Of a stretch of DNA of 64,000 bases, positions 25,801-34,451 are shown piece after piece. Source of the stretch: Paenibacillaceae bacterium (GTDB lineage: Bacteria > Bacillota > Bacilli > Paenibacillales > CANHGK01); the NCBI GenBank assembly GCA_947460235.1, contig CANHGK010000010.1, positions 1-64,000 on the forward strand, read 5' to 3'. The notes below the pieces were generated by a model, which saw nothing but the letters and a program-made list of their open reading frames with translations, was not told the origin of the DNA and searched no databases. Positions within the stretch are counted from its first letter, which is position 1, and each line of letters begins with the position of its first letter. A program made the translations under genes and the position numbers.

Positions 25801-27318
25801 ACATTGTCAATCTCAGGACTCTCCAAATCTTCGTTAAACAATCGCTCTGGAGTCGCAGATACATTTACTGTATCCGGTTTGGCTGCGGGAGATGTAGTCA
25901 TCGTATACGATTCATCAACTGGCGGTAATGAAATCACTCGAGGATCTGTTGCGTCCGGAGCTACGTCTGTGACGATAAGTTTTGTGGATATGTTTGATGA
26001 CACGACCGGAAATGTATATGTATCAATCATGGAAAATCATAAGTTGGAAGCGGTAACTCGTACTTCTTACACGTATGCGACCGTTGCACAAACTGCGGAT
26101 ATTGATTCATCAAATGTTTTGGTAAAAAACTATGTTGGGACAACGAATGACACCATTACCATTTTTGGTTTGCATCCATTGGATGAAATAAATATTTATT
26201 CAAATGCAGCTGCAACGATCCAAAAATGTGAAGCGACGACAACAACAAATTGTACGTGGGCAGTTTCTGGTTCTGGAAACTCAGTAACGGTTACTGACTT
26301 GGCAGGATTATCGGATACTGCAGGAGGTACATTCTATGTAACGGTTCAAAATACGACATTGGACGTAAGTGATCCGGTCATTGTTTACTATAGTAATGCA
26401 AGAACCGTTCAACCGATTGTTTCAAGTGTTGCAGTTACGAACAGTGAAATTGGAACAAATGATAGTCTTGTGATTACTGGATTATCAAGTGCAGATGTTG
26501 TGAAAGTATATGCTGCTGCTAGCGGGGGGTCGGCGATTGCTGGTGGTGCTCAAACAGAGTGCGCAAGTAGTTGTACAGGCGGTGCGGTTTCGGGTCAATT
26601 GACATTTGGTGGTTCTGAGTTCTTGACAGATACAGGTGGCGATATTTATGTGACAATTACAAGTACAAATAAATTAGAAAGTAACCGTACAAAAGTCACT
26701 TATAATGCAATCAATCAAACAGCAACGCCAACAACAATCGCAATTGTTAACTATCCAGCGTCTGTTGCAGATGATTCCATTACCATTTCTGGATACACTG
26801 ATACCAATTTGACATACGTTGTGAAAGTGTATAATGCAACAACGAATGCATTGCTTTCTACAAGTGGAACGATCTCGTTGGATGGAAGTAATGATATTGT
26901 TTATGACGGGGCTGATATTATTGCTGCATCCAATGCGGGTAATGTCAAAATAACCGTAACGCAAAGTACGTTACTTGAGTCGGCGAAATCGACATCGAAA
27001 GCATTTACGAACGATTATACTGCACCGGTCGCAAGTGCGGCGAAAGTGCAAGTGTTCAATGATGACACGAACACAGACATCGTTCGCGTGAAGATTTCAG
27101 GGCTTCTAGCAGGAGATCTCGTATTTGTTTATGAGACAGGCACATCGACAGATTATACGAGTGGCGGTTACACTGCGTTAGCTGGGGATGCAACTGCAGG
27201 CTATGTCAAAATTACAGGCCTAACATTGATTGGTGCCGGGGGATCAGTCGATGTGACTGTTAAGCGCGGTGATTATGCGGAAAGTTCAGCAGTTAGTGTT
27301 GCCTATGCCGAAGAATGA
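22810..27318 (+). CDS. Giant secreted protein of about 15 tandem beta-type repeats
   Basis: A 1502-residue protein. A signal peptide covers residues 1-35 (MMMKKSRF start, hydrophobic core, VVASPP). The rest is about 15 imperfect repeats of about 98 residues. Each has the plan N-x(4)-ADT(I/V)-x-V-SGL-x(2)-GD-x-V-x-VY, then an SG-T turn, GG-x-VY-x-TV and a K-x-ES element. The core motif occurs as SGLGVGDVVRVY, NGLLPNDQVKVY, SGVTSGDIVKVY and so on up to SGLLAGDLVFVY. Repeats 12 and 13 each hold a Cys pair (KCEATTTTNC, ECASSC), probably disulfides. No SLH domain or LPXTG motif was seen, so the anchor is unknown. A surface fibre or adhesin is the best inference. AAGGAGGGA precedes the ATG, and terminators flank the gene. 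Confidence 0.85.
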   Translation: MMMKKSRFSSVVVKVLIIAIFMFQFNVFTSLAVVASPPIAGSVISVSNNYGTADTVYIASGLGVGDVVRVYNTATIVSPLGSGTVSSGTSLTVTLTTGLATGVGTAYVSVQKAGASYLESIRVAKAYTSETSSVPVLSNVSTENFKTGVNDTMTVNGLLPNDQVKVYATSTATTPIVTSNSVSSGTTSIVISQLNMFATSTAGSVYITVKGAGKRESTKLTVPYKTDVTTTPIVSNFVVKNAKSSANDTMIVSGVTSGDIVKVYFDARFLSANYTSSAVTAGSTSLTITSSSLFNTSSGGTVYVTITNVDKYESTKTAISYGSDMSVIPTNIAFTPTNNKTSVNDSLVVSGLQADDIVNIYESLTSTVAVGTSGSVASGQTSVTFTSVNMFANSNGGTVYATVTSLYKNESAARVALAYPSDVSTEPRTITIVQNPTGTLDTVTVTGLAVGDVIKVYSTASGGTALGTSSAVSGSATQVTLSVNLNPRGGSAYVTAMRANKSESIRVAKAFQSEPVSTQTLISRISGTNQKSSVADTMVVTTLAVGDQVYVYDALTGGNELGHSSAIASGTVANLSIANLLPNTAGGQVYVAIKNPNKLESSRVAFGYGTDKSAVPVASNFTLFNAASSVADTIDVSSLSVGNTIRIYSSETGGTLLAEDAVTSGTTLSFSAVDLLPTSTNGQVYATLETSTKSESDRIVLFYDSDQSLPLLSGQVTVTNHKKGVADTIDITSLPEAAVIYVYDGNGDSANLLATSAAVASGSTSTTISGVDLLEASGDTFYISVTNDDMGESERIAITYSAEQIATILDPTQVTIVNNKAGQADSITVSGMTTGDTIYVYTSSTATTPTQTVNYASGTTIVISANDLLTAGSDRGTIYLAITNADKSESPKLSCDYLSDKTPTLFSSQIAITQTYTGAADQVVVSGLRVGDVVKWYDTSTKTNLIRQGTVSSGTSYTFSGTDWLTSTGGDVYLTVTSNLKTESVIIGKSYASEPRTTLSISGLSKSSLNNRSGVADTFTVSGLAAGDVVIVYDSSTGGNEITRGSVASGATSVTISFVDMFDDTTGNVYVSIMENHKLEAVTRTSYTYATVAQTADIDSSNVLVKNYVGTTNDTITIFGLHPLDEINIYSNAAATIQKCEATTTTNCTWAVSGSGNSVTVTDLAGLSDTAGGTFYVTVQNTTLDVSDPVIVYYSNARTVQPIVSSVAVTNSEIGTNDSLVITGLSSADVVKVYAAASGGSAIAGGAQTECASSCTGGAVSGQLTFGGSEFLTDTGGDIYVTITSTNKLESNRTKVTYNAINQTATPTTIAIVNYPASVADDSITISGYTDTNLTYVVKVYNATTNALLSTSGTISLDGSNDIVYDGADIIAASNAGNVKITVTQSTLLESAKSTSKAFTNDYTAPVASAAKVQVFNDDTNTDIVRVKISGLLAGDLVFVYETGTSTDYTSGGYTALAGDATAGYVKITGLTLIGAGGSVDVTVKRGDYAESSAVSVAYAEE

Positions 27319-27350
27319 TTTTGAACGCTAATTAATTGATTTTGACCGGG

Positions 27351-27383
27351 AAGGACCGAAATATTTTTCGGTCCTTCTTTATT
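27351..27383 (+). terminator. Rho-independent terminator after the giant repeat-protein gene
   Basis: AAGGACCGAA at 27351-27360 pairs with TTCGGTCCTT at 27367-27376 across a 6-base loop, followed by a T-rich stretch. Confidence 0.92.
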
Positions 27384-27459
27384 TTTAAAGGTTGATAGGA
27401 AGGGATTTTGCATTGTGAAATCGAATTAGTCTGTATCTGGAGCAAGGGGGAGGAGCAAT

Positions 27460-28029
27460 ATGAATATTCATATTCGCGGCGAGCACATGGCAGTCACGGA
27501 AGCACTTCGTGAATACGCAACTCGCAAAATCGGTAAACTGGAAAGGTACTTTGAACGACCGTTAGACACGGATGTTCATGTCACGCTAAGCGTGGTACGC
27601 GAGCTTCATTCGATTGAAGTGACAATTCCAATACCGGGTTTGTTGTTGCGGGGCGAGGAACGCAGTGAGGACATGTATGCTTCGATTGACCTCGTGATGG
27701 AGAAGTTAGAGCAACAAATTCGCAAGCACAAAAGTAAGCTGACTCGCAAAACGCGACATAACAGTGAGCAACGCGCGGTCTTTAAGGAAGTTTCCGTCGC
27801 TCCTATTGTTGCCGTTTTGGATGAGGAAGATGCAGATGAAGACGATTACGATGTTGTGAAGACCAAACGCTTCCAATTCAAACCGATGGATATTGATGAA
27901 GCGATCCTCCAAATGAATTTGGTCGGTCATAATTTTTACGTATTCGCGAATTCTGACACAGCTAAAGTGAGTGTCGTTTACAAGCGAAACGACGGTCGCT
28001 ATGGCTTGATCGAGCCAGACAAAGAGTAA
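27460..28029 (+). CDS. hpf: Ribosome hibernation-promoting factor, long form
   Basis: A 189-residue protein. Residues 1-100 are the ribosome-binding HPF/YfiA domain (MNIHIRGEHMAVTEALREYA at the start, KLERYFERPLDTDVHV, EDMYASIDLVMEKLEQQIRKHK). An acidic linker (DEEDADEDDYD) follows. Residues 130-189 are the dimerization domain (VKTKRFQFKPMDIDEAILQMNLVGHNFYVF). The long form pairs 70S ribosomes into 100S dimers in stationary phase. In Bacillus hpf sits just downstream of the flaG-fliD-fliS-fliT genes; here it is near flaG but with different genes in between. Confidence 0.96.
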   Translation: MNIHIRGEHMAVTEALREYATRKIGKLERYFERPLDTDVHVTLSVVRELHSIEVTIPIPGLLLRGEERSEDMYASIDLVMEKLEQQIRKHKSKLTRKTRHNSEQRAVFKEVSVAPIVAVLDEEDADEDDYDVVKTKRFQFKPMDIDEAILQMNLVGHNFYVFANSDTAKVSVVYKRNDGRYGLIEPDKE

Positions 28030-28058
28030 TTATTATTACATTTGATTTTTAAAATGCG

Positions 28059-28095
28059 AAACGGCCCTCGAGTGTGACTCGAGAGGCCGTTTTTA
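28059..28095. terminator. Bidirectional terminator between hpf and the aldo/keto reductase gene
   Basis: AAACGGCCCTCGAGT pairs with ACTCGAGAGGCCGTTT (one-base bulge) across a 3-base loop, with T after the right arm and A before the left arm. It serves both convergent genes. Confidence 0.88.
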
Positions 28096-29139
28096 TTATT
28101 GGTGATGTGATTGTTTTCGGTGATTGATCAATTGATCTTCAAATGGTCCAAACAATGAATCTCGCACATAATCACGTGTGTAGAACTCGTGAGGAAACCC
28201 AAGTTCAATTCGGCTAACATGGTCGAGTCGTGCCATTTGTTCGAGAGACAGCTCAAAGTTGATACAGGCGATATTGGTAGATAATTGTTCAAGCGTTCGA
28301 GCGCCTAAGATGGGGATGATGACGCCGGGTTGTTGCCGAAGCCAGTTGAGTGCGATCTGTGCGGGCGGTCTACCCATTTCGATGGCGATACGTTGTACTT
28401 CGTGAATAATAGCAGCATGTCGTTCGGCTTGTGTGATGCCTCGCTCACCATAGCGTTTCGGCTCTGGATTGGCGGCAGTATATTTGCCACTGAGAATACC
28501 GCCCGCAAGTGGTCCCCAAGCGGTGACGCCAAGATCCAATTCCCTTGCCATCGGGAGTAGTTCACGTTCAACGGTACGTTCCGCTAAGCTGTATTCCACT
28601 TGTAGTCCGATAAAAGGTGACCATCCGCGCAATTCCGCAAGCATTTGAGCGCGGGATACAACCCATGCAGGTGTATCGGAAATGCCGATATAGAGCACTT
28701 TGCCACTTCGTACAAGATCATCCAAGCCACGCATCAGTTCGTCAATTGGAGTCATAAAATCCCAAACATGCAACCAAAACAAATCGATATAATCAGTTTG
28801 CAGACGTTTCAGGCTTGCTTCGATTGAGCGAACCATGTTTTTGCGGTGATTACCAGAACCGTTGATATCATTGCGATTCATCGTTAATGAATATTTGGTT
28901 GCAAGTACAACTTCGTCACGATGACCTTGCATCATTTCGCCGAGTAACGTTTCACTCGTGCCACCGGTGTAATAATTTGCGGTATCAATAAAATTGCCGC
29001 CAACATTACGGAATTTACTGTACACTTGCTGACACATTGATTTATCGGAGCCAAAGCCCCAATCTTTCCCGAATGTCATTGTGCCAAGAGATACTTCAGA
29101 AACACGTAGTCCACTTCGTCCCATTAATCGATAGCGCAT
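28096..29139 (-). CDS. Aldo/keto reductase
   Basis: A 347-residue NADPH-dependent oxidoreductase. YRLMGRSGLRVSEVSLGTMTFG starts the barrel. The catalytic tetrad is visible: Asp and Tyr in NFIDTANYY, Lys in VLATKYS, His in LFWLHVWD. The C-terminal part has GPLAGGILSGKYT, typical of the YajO/Tas-like branch. The ATG overlaps the stop of the upstream membrane gene by one base, so the two are co-transcribed. The substrate is not visible. Confidence 0.92.
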   Translation of the reverse strand: MRYRLMGRSGLRVSEVSLGTMTFGKDWGFGSDKSMCQQVYSKFRNVGGNFIDTANYYTGGTSETLLGEMMQGHRDEVVLATKYSLTMNRNDINGSGNHRKNMVRSIEASLKRLQTDYIDLFWLHVWDFMTPIDELMRGLDDLVRSGKVLYIGISDTPAWVVSRAQMLAELRGWSPFIGLQVEYSLAERTVERELLPMARELDLGVTAWGPLAGGILSGKYTAANPEPKRYGERGITQAERHAAIIHEVQRIAIEMGRPPAQIALNWLRQQPGVIIPILGARTLEQLSTNIACINFELSLEQMARLDHVSRIELGFPHEFYTRDYVRDSLFGPFEDQLINHRKQSHHQ

Positions 29140-30545
29140 TATGGTTTGCTCCCTTTAACCCGTTTGCGGCGATCGCGTTCGCGAAGGAGACGGAACGTTG
29201 CGACGGTGCCGAGAATAAACAAAAACAATGTCGGGTAGTTGTAACGTGGCTGCCCTTCAAAAACGAAGAACAATGACGAGAAAAATCCGATATAAACCCA
29301 GACGACGATATACAACATCCGATCAATGTTTGGTAACAACTGTTGGCGTGCGGTCACAAGTGATTGGGTTTCCGTGTTTGGTTCGATGATCGCTTGTTCG
29401 GGATCTCTTTTGCTACGAATTTTACGAACGAGTAACCAAATGCCGCCAACGATCGTAAAAATTACAATAAAGAAAAGCATAATATCTACGAGTAAACCAG
29501 CAACTAATTTTAGCGCGATGAACCAAGTGTGTGACATCAATTCTTTGAATTGGGGATCATTTGTTTGATACGTCCAGTTGGAAATATCGTTCCCACCAGC
29601 AAAAAAAGTATTCAAAATGCGCAATCCACCAAGACCGAGAAACTGAAATGGGTGATTAGCAATCCAATGGATCGCTTCATCTCGGTAAATCTTTTCTGCT
29701 CTAGGGTCAATGGCACCATATTTGATACCTAATTCGTCAAGCTTTGCTTGAAATGTTGCTGACGTAGGGATTTGTTCGATGCTAATATATCTTCCGATAT
29801 GGTTTGCATCATTATTGTTAAGATAAAGATTATATCCACCGTTAAAGGATACCGGAATAATCATTTTCCATTCGTTATAATTGTAGATTGTCATGGGTGA
29901 AATGGTTGCAAACATAATGATGCCGACAAGAACGGCGTGCACGCCGGAGCGTAAAAAGCGAACGATTAATTTGCCATTCGGATCATACGAGCGTAGCCAA
30001 AACACAGCAAATGCAATGACTGGAAAAGCCATAAAATAAGGCTTCGTTAATGATGCGATCCCTGCTAAAATTCCAAGCGGGATAACGTGCCACATTCGCG
30101 GATATTCAACAGTTTGCAATAATACAAGTAAAAGCATCAGGAATAAGGTGAAGATTTCGGTGCCAACCGTGCTGTTGTAGGCAATGTAATTCGGTAATAG
30201 TGCAAATAATAAAAGGGCCATACGATGATCACTTCTCCGCTTAAACAAACGCGTGCACAGCAAGTGGAACAGGATCAATGAAAGTGAGGAAATTCCGACA
30301 TTGACTGCTTTTGCAATCCACAGGTCAGTCGATTCGAATAAGCGGAAAAATAAAGATAAAACGAACGAAGAACCCGGCCCTACATATCCTAATACCCAAT
30401 CTTTTGGCGGACCTGCTAAGTTGACAGCCATATCGTAATAATATTTAAAATCTGAAACTGGAATGTTCGGAATCAATTTTGCCCAGATGAAACGAAGCGC
30501 GATCCCTATTCCGATCATCATGAATTCCCATCGCCATAACCGCAT
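29139..30545 (-). CDS. GT39-like membrane glycosyltransferase
   Basis: A polytopic membrane protein of about 468 residues. Start taken at 30545 because GGGGGTG precedes that ATG; an in-frame codon lies at 30608. MRLWRWEFMMIGIGIALRF is the first membrane helix and VSDFKYYYDMAVNLAG the outer loop with an acidic residue, as in the PMT/ArnT/GT39 group. Eight or more hydrophobic helices follow. These enzymes use polyprenyl-phosphate sugars as donors outside the membrane. The C-terminus is rich in Arg and Lys. Its pairing with an aldo/keto reductase gives no clear pathway. Confidence 0.75.
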   Translation of the reverse strand: MRLWRWEFMMIGIGIALRFIWAKLIPNIPVSDFKYYYDMAVNLAGPPKDWVLGYVGPGSSFVLSLFFRLFESTDLWIAKAVNVGISSLSLILFHLLCTRLFKRRSDHRMALLLFALLPNYIAYNSTVGTEIFTLFLMLLLVLLQTVEYPRMWHVIPLGILAGIASLTKPYFMAFPVIAFAVFWLRSYDPNGKLIVRFLRSGVHAVLVGIIMFATISPMTIYNYNEWKMIIPVSFNGGYNLYLNNNDANHIGRYISIEQIPTSATFQAKLDELGIKYGAIDPRAEKIYRDEAIHWIANHPFQFLGLGGLRILNTFFAGGNDISNWTYQTNDPQFKELMSHTWFIALKLVAGLLVDIMLFFIVIFTIVGGIWLLVRKIRSKRDPEQAIIEPNTETQSLVTARQQLLPNIDRMLYIVVWVYIGFFSSLFFVFEGQPRYNYPTLFLFILGTVATFRLLRERDRRKRVKGSKP

Positions 30546-30682
30546 CGACGCACCCCCTTGACCGATTATAATAATACTATTTTGACTGAAATAGAAGAAC
30601 GATGTCAAATGATAAGAGATTCAAAAGAAAATTGTGATATGATTGATTTAATAAACTATTTTGAAAGGGAGGCCTTCTGAGG

Positions 30683-31669
30683 ATGGCATCAATACATGAC
30701 GTTGCGCGAGAAGCAAACGTATCGGTGACGACCGTTTCTCGAGTAATGAATAATCGAGGATACATCAGTGAGGCAACACGAAAAAAAGTTTTTGCGGTCA
30801 TGGATCAACTCAATTATCGTCCGAACGAAGTGGCGCGATCGTTGTTTCGTAAAAAATCAAATGTAATCGGTGTGATCATTCCGGATGTTTCGTTTTCGTT
30901 TTTTGCGGAATATGTTCGTTATGTTGAAGAAGAAGCTTATGCGAATGGTTATAAAGTTATGATCTGTAATGCGCTTGATGATGGTCAGAAGGAGCGGGAA
31001 TATATAAGAATGCTTCGATCTAGCCAAGTGGACGGCATTATTTTGGGCAGTCACACCATGGATATTCACGAATTTGAAAATTTACAGTTGCCAGTAGTCA
31101 CATTGGATCGGACCGTTCCAGGTGTCACTTGCGTGACTTCAGATAACGACGCTGGCGGACGTATTGCGACGCAGGCGTTGCTCGATCGCGGATGCCAACA
31201 CATCGCACACATTCGCGGTCCCATAGAATTAGAAACGCCGGCCAATCGGCGAAGCGATGCGTTTGCTGAAGTTGCAGGCGCAAGTGGAGTGAAACATACG
31301 ATTTTGGAAACTTCAAATAATGAATTTGTTTTTAACGCATATTTGAAATTAGTCGAGAAAATGTTTCAGGAACACCCGTCCATCGATGGTGTTTTTGCAA
31401 GTAATGATTTATTGGCACTCGCGGTTTTACGGGTGGCGAAAATGATCGGTAAGCATGTGCCAGAGCAACTTCAAATTATTGGATTCGATGGTGTGCATGA
31501 AGCGACGGTTAGTACACCGCAAATGGCAACAATCAGTCAAGACATTCCATTGATGGCTAAGGAATCGGTGCAGCAACTTTTAAGTATCATCTCTGAAGAA
31601 TCAACAGAAGCCATTAAAATTGTATTGCCTGTGCAATTTATTCATGGAGAGACGATCCTTCCGAAATGA
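30683..31669 (+). CDS. LacI-family repressor, sucrose operon (ScrR-like)
   Basis: A 328-residue regulator. The N-terminal helix-turn-helix is SIHDVAREANVSVTTVSRVMN, the hinge helix is NEVARSLFRKKSNVIGVI, and the rest is the periplasmic-binding-like domain with SDNDAGGRIATQALLDRGC and IDGVFASNDLLAL. It is followed by a GH32 hydrolase and a fructokinase, so it very probably represses sucrose use and binds the site at 31702-31721. GGAGG precedes the ATG at about 10 nt. Confidence 0.9.
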   Translation: MASIHDVAREANVSVTTVSRVMNNRGYISEATRKKVFAVMDQLNYRPNEVARSLFRKKSNVIGVIIPDVSFSFFAEYVRYVEEEAYANGYKVMICNALDDGQKEREYIRMLRSSQVDGIILGSHTMDIHEFENLQLPVVTLDRTVPGVTCVTSDNDAGGRIATQALLDRGCQHIAHIRGPIELETPANRRSDAFAEVAGASGVKHTILETSNNEFVFNAYLKLVEKMFQEHPSIDGVFASNDLLALAVLRVAKMIGKHVPEQLQIIGFDGVHEATVSTPQMATISQDIPLMAKESVQQLLSIISEESTEAIKIVLPVQFIHGETILPK

Positions 31670-31701
31670 CAAGAATGACTCAAAGGATACCGTTTTCAAG
31701 T

Positions 31702-31721
31702 GTGTCAAACGGTTGATACAC
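31702..31721. promoter_or_regulatory. Candidate LacI-type operator
   Basis: A 20-bp imperfect palindrome centred on C-G at 31710/31711 (GTGTCAAAC then GGTTGATACAC), with the central CG typical of LacI-family operators. It overlaps the -35 box of the scrB promoter, which fits repression. Confidence 0.6.
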
Positions 31722-31741
31722 AATAAAAAACAATGTATCAT
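31713..31741 (+). promoter_or_regulatory. Sigma-A promoter of the scrB-scrK unit
   Basis: TTGATA at 31713-31718, 17 bases, TATCAT at 31736-31741. Each hexamer matches the consensus at 5 of 6 positions. Confidence 0.65.
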
Positions 31742-31837
31742 CAACTTATAAGTATGAGTTGCGTGATGTTGGTGCAGTCCGCGGTTAGCAAATCTAATCG
31801 ATGGATGCGCCTTTTTTATTGGATGGGAGTGAGACTG

Positions 31838-33334
31838 ATGTCAGTTCACGATGTAAGTCATAAAGGTAGTGCGGTACAGGATCCTTTTCGGCCTGTTTAT
31901 CATTTGTCTCCGCCTGCAGGTTGGATGAACGATCCAAATGGTTTGGTCTATTTTCAGGGATATTATCATGTTTTTTTTCAATATGATCCATATAAAACCA
32001 GTTGTGATTTAATGCACTGGGGCCATTTTCGGAGTAAAGACTTGATATCGTGGGAAGTGCTCCCAATCGCGTTGAATCCTGACAAGGCGTATGACCAAGA
32101 TGGTGTGTTTTCGGGAAGTGCGATCGTAAGCGGAGATGAATTGGTATTGATATATACCGGGAATCGCTGGTTAGGTGAAAATCGCGAAAGAATCCGTCAA
32201 GTACAATGCGCTGCTTCGAGTCGTAATGGCGTCTTATTTACGAAATTTGAAGATAATCCGATTATTGAACAATTGCCAATCCCAGCATCGATGCATGTGC
32301 GCGATCCGAAAGTATGGAATGAAAGCGACAAGTGGTGGATGGTTCTTGGTAATGAAATTGATGGTCGTGGGCGAGTACTTTTATTTTCATCAATTGATTT
32401 GCATGAATGGGATTTTGTGAGCATTATCGCAGAGAGTGATGGACTATACGGATACATGTGGGAATGTCCGGATTTATTTGAATTGGACGGAAAACGTGTG
32501 TTGTTATTTTCTCCGCAGGGGATTTTTGCTGCAGGAGATCGCTATCAAAACTTGTATCAGACCGGATGTTTTGTTGGTAATTGGAATGAGCGCGAACAAA
32601 AGTTTGTGATACCTGATGATGGTTTGGTGTTTGAGGAGTTGGATTTTGGGTTTGATTTTTATGCTGCACAAACAACGCTTGCGCAAGACGGACGACGATT
32701 GATGTGGGCTTGGATGGATATGTGGGAAAATCCTGGACTAACTTCGCAATACGGATGGGCAGGGGCACTCACAATTCCGCGAGAGTTATCGCTCGGATCG
32801 GATGGTCGGGTATGGATGGCTCCGGCACGAGAGTTGCTCGGTGCAAGAGGCGTAGAAACGATCGTTGTAGAATTACTTGATTCAAGTTTAGCGCATCGCG
32901 AAATCTCATACGAGGCAGGGACTGCTTATGAAATGAGCATGAGTTTTGGACTGGACCCGTCCGAAAATCATCGCTGGTCTGTGTGGCTACGTGCGTCCGA
33001 AGATGGTTCGCAGCGCACGGAATTCCGAATCATTCAAATGGGTGATCAGTTGAATGTTGAATTTGATCGGACATTGTCGGGTGAAGGTGCGCTCGGACTT
33101 CGTAAAGCAACGGTTCCCGTAACGTTTAATGGGCTCTTGACGTTACGTTTTTTTGTGGATCGATCGAGCGTTGAATTGTTTGTAAATGATGGCCAAATTG
33201 GAATGACTGGACGAATTTTTCCTAACATAACAAGCGATCGGGTGCGTGTGTTTGCTGAAGAAGGTCATGGAATGATGCATTCGATGGTGATTTATCCACT
33301 TCGCAGTATTTGGATGGCAGGAGATGAACAATGA
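31838..33334 (+). CDS. scrB: Sucrose-6-phosphate hydrolase (GH32)
   Basis: A 498-residue glycoside hydrolase. HLSPPAGWMNDPNGLVYF holds the nucleophile Asp 32 in WMNDPNG. RDPKVW is the transition-state-stabilising Asp motif and WECPDLFEL carries the acid/base Glu. A C-terminal beta-sandwich includes RFFVDRSSVELFVNDG. It cleaves sucrose or sucrose 6-phosphate. Start is ATG 31838 behind GGGAGTGAG; an ATG at 31733 lies in the promoter and is not used. The stop overlaps the kinase start by 4 nt. No sucrose transporter gene is in the window. Confidence 0.93.
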   Translation: MSVHDVSHKGSAVQDPFRPVYHLSPPAGWMNDPNGLVYFQGYYHVFFQYDPYKTSCDLMHWGHFRSKDLISWEVLPIALNPDKAYDQDGVFSGSAIVSGDELVLIYTGNRWLGENRERIRQVQCAASSRNGVLFTKFEDNPIIEQLPIPASMHVRDPKVWNESDKWWMVLGNEIDGRGRVLLFSSIDLHEWDFVSIIAESDGLYGYMWECPDLFELDGKRVLLFSPQGIFAAGDRYQNLYQTGCFVGNWNEREQKFVIPDDGLVFEELDFGFDFYAAQTTLAQDGRRLMWAWMDMWENPGLTSQYGWAGALTIPRELSLGSDGRVWMAPARELLGARGVETIVVELLDSSLAHREISYEAGTAYEMSMSFGLDPSENHRWSVWLRASEDGSQRTEFRIIQMGDQLNVEFDRTLSGEGALGLRKATVPVTFNGLLTLRFFVDRSSVELFVNDGQIGMTGRIFPNITSDRVRVFAEEGHGMMHSMVIYPLRSIWMAGDEQ

Positions 33335-34290
33335 GTTTGGTCGTATGTATTGGTGAATTGTTGGTTGATTGGTTTCCTTTGGCTTCTGGGCAATCGCTTC
33401 GTGATGCGGAAGTGCTCGTGAAGAAGCCCGGCGGTGCACCGGCGAATGTGGCTACCGTTATTGCGGCGCTCGGCGGTGAGGCAGCGCTCGTTTCGCATGT
33501 TGGTTCTGATCCGTTTGGTGAATGGCTTCGGGAAGTCGTTGCGGAATATGGAGTCGATGTTCGAACGGTTGGCAGAAGTAAGCGAGCGGCGACAGCAATG
33601 GCATTCGTGGCGCGACTTGAAAATGGAGATCGTGATTTTGTGTTCGTGCATGGTGCCGATCATGATTGGTCATGGGGCGATGCGGAGCAAGCGGCGGTCG
33701 AGTCGGCGCGAGTTGTCCATTTTGGGGCGGCCACTTTGCAAGTGTCTGCAGAGGTGCGCGAACACTATACAAAGATCATGCAGTTTTTATATTCATCGGG
33801 CGGAATAAAAATAATTAGCTTCGATCCGAATTTTCGCGAGGATTTGTGGAAAAATAAAGTGCACGAGTGGTGCGAATGGGTACGAGAATGCATACCTTTT
33901 TGCCACGTGGCCAAGTTTAGTGATGAAGAATTGCTGCTAATAACTGGTGCAGAATCACTGGACGCGGCAATGACACGTGTGCGCGACTGGACAAATGCAG
34001 TAGTACTTGTAACGTGCGGACCCGGTGGTGCATATGCGCTACTGGAAAATGGGCAGGTGCAAGTTCCGAGTGTGCCTCTAGATGGAGCAGTTGTTGATAC
34101 GACAGGGGCGGGTGATTCCTTCGTAGCTGCGGTGCTGTGGTTAATTAGCATGGAATCGGAGCCATGGGTTGCTGTGAACATCGATCGGACGCGATGGGTT
34201 AATTGGTTAGGGCAAGCGAATCAAGTGGCTGGGCGGATTTGTCAGCAAGTTGGCGCAATGCCGGTGTGGAGAAATGAGTGTGTGAAATAA
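33331..34290 (+). CDS. scrK: Fructokinase (PfkB family)
   Basis: A 319-residue ribokinase-type sugar kinase. VKKPGGAPANVATVIAALGG is the substrate-binding motif near residue 30, GSDPFGEWL follows, and VVDTTGAGDSFVAAVLW near residue 257 is the ATP site with the catalytic Asp. It phosphorylates the fructose released by the GH32 enzyme. The ATG lies within the last codons of scrB, so translation is coupled. Confidence 0.92.
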   Translation: MSLVVCIGELLVDWFPLASGQSLRDAEVLVKKPGGAPANVATVIAALGGEAALVSHVGSDPFGEWLREVVAEYGVDVRTVGRSKRAATAMAFVARLENGDRDFVFVHGADHDWSWGDAEQAAVESARVVHFGAATLQVSAEVREHYTKIMQFLYSSGGIKIISFDPNFREDLWKNKVHEWCEWVRECIPFCHVAKFSDEELLLITGAESLDAAMTRVRDWTNAVVLVTCGPGGAYALLENGQVQVPSVPLDGAVVDTTGAGDSFVAAVLWLISMESEPWVAVNIDRTRWVNWLGQANQVAGRICQQVGAMPVWRNECVK

Positions 34291-34341
34291 AAATATGAAG
34301 ATGAATTCATTTCATTACAGTCCGTTTTGTATAAGTATTGC

Positions 34342-34372
34342 ATCGAAAATCGTAACTTTTCTTGTTTTCGAT
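34342..34372. repeat. Inverted repeat downstream of scrK
   Basis: ATCGAAAA at 34342-34349 and TTTTCGAT at 34365-34372 form 8-bp perfect arms around a 15-base loop. It may end transcription or bind a protein. The T-tract is weak. Confidence 0.35.
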
Positions 34373-34451
34373 CCGAAAACCGGTCGGGAATCAAGTTAAT
34401 TCTATGCAATTGTTATACAATAAAAGTAATTCAACGGAATGGAGTGGGCTT

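Noticed and set aside
22810-27318. LPXTG- or SLH-anchored protein
   Set aside because: The C-terminus has neither a sorting signal nor SLH repeats, and no membrane helix after the signal peptide was seen.
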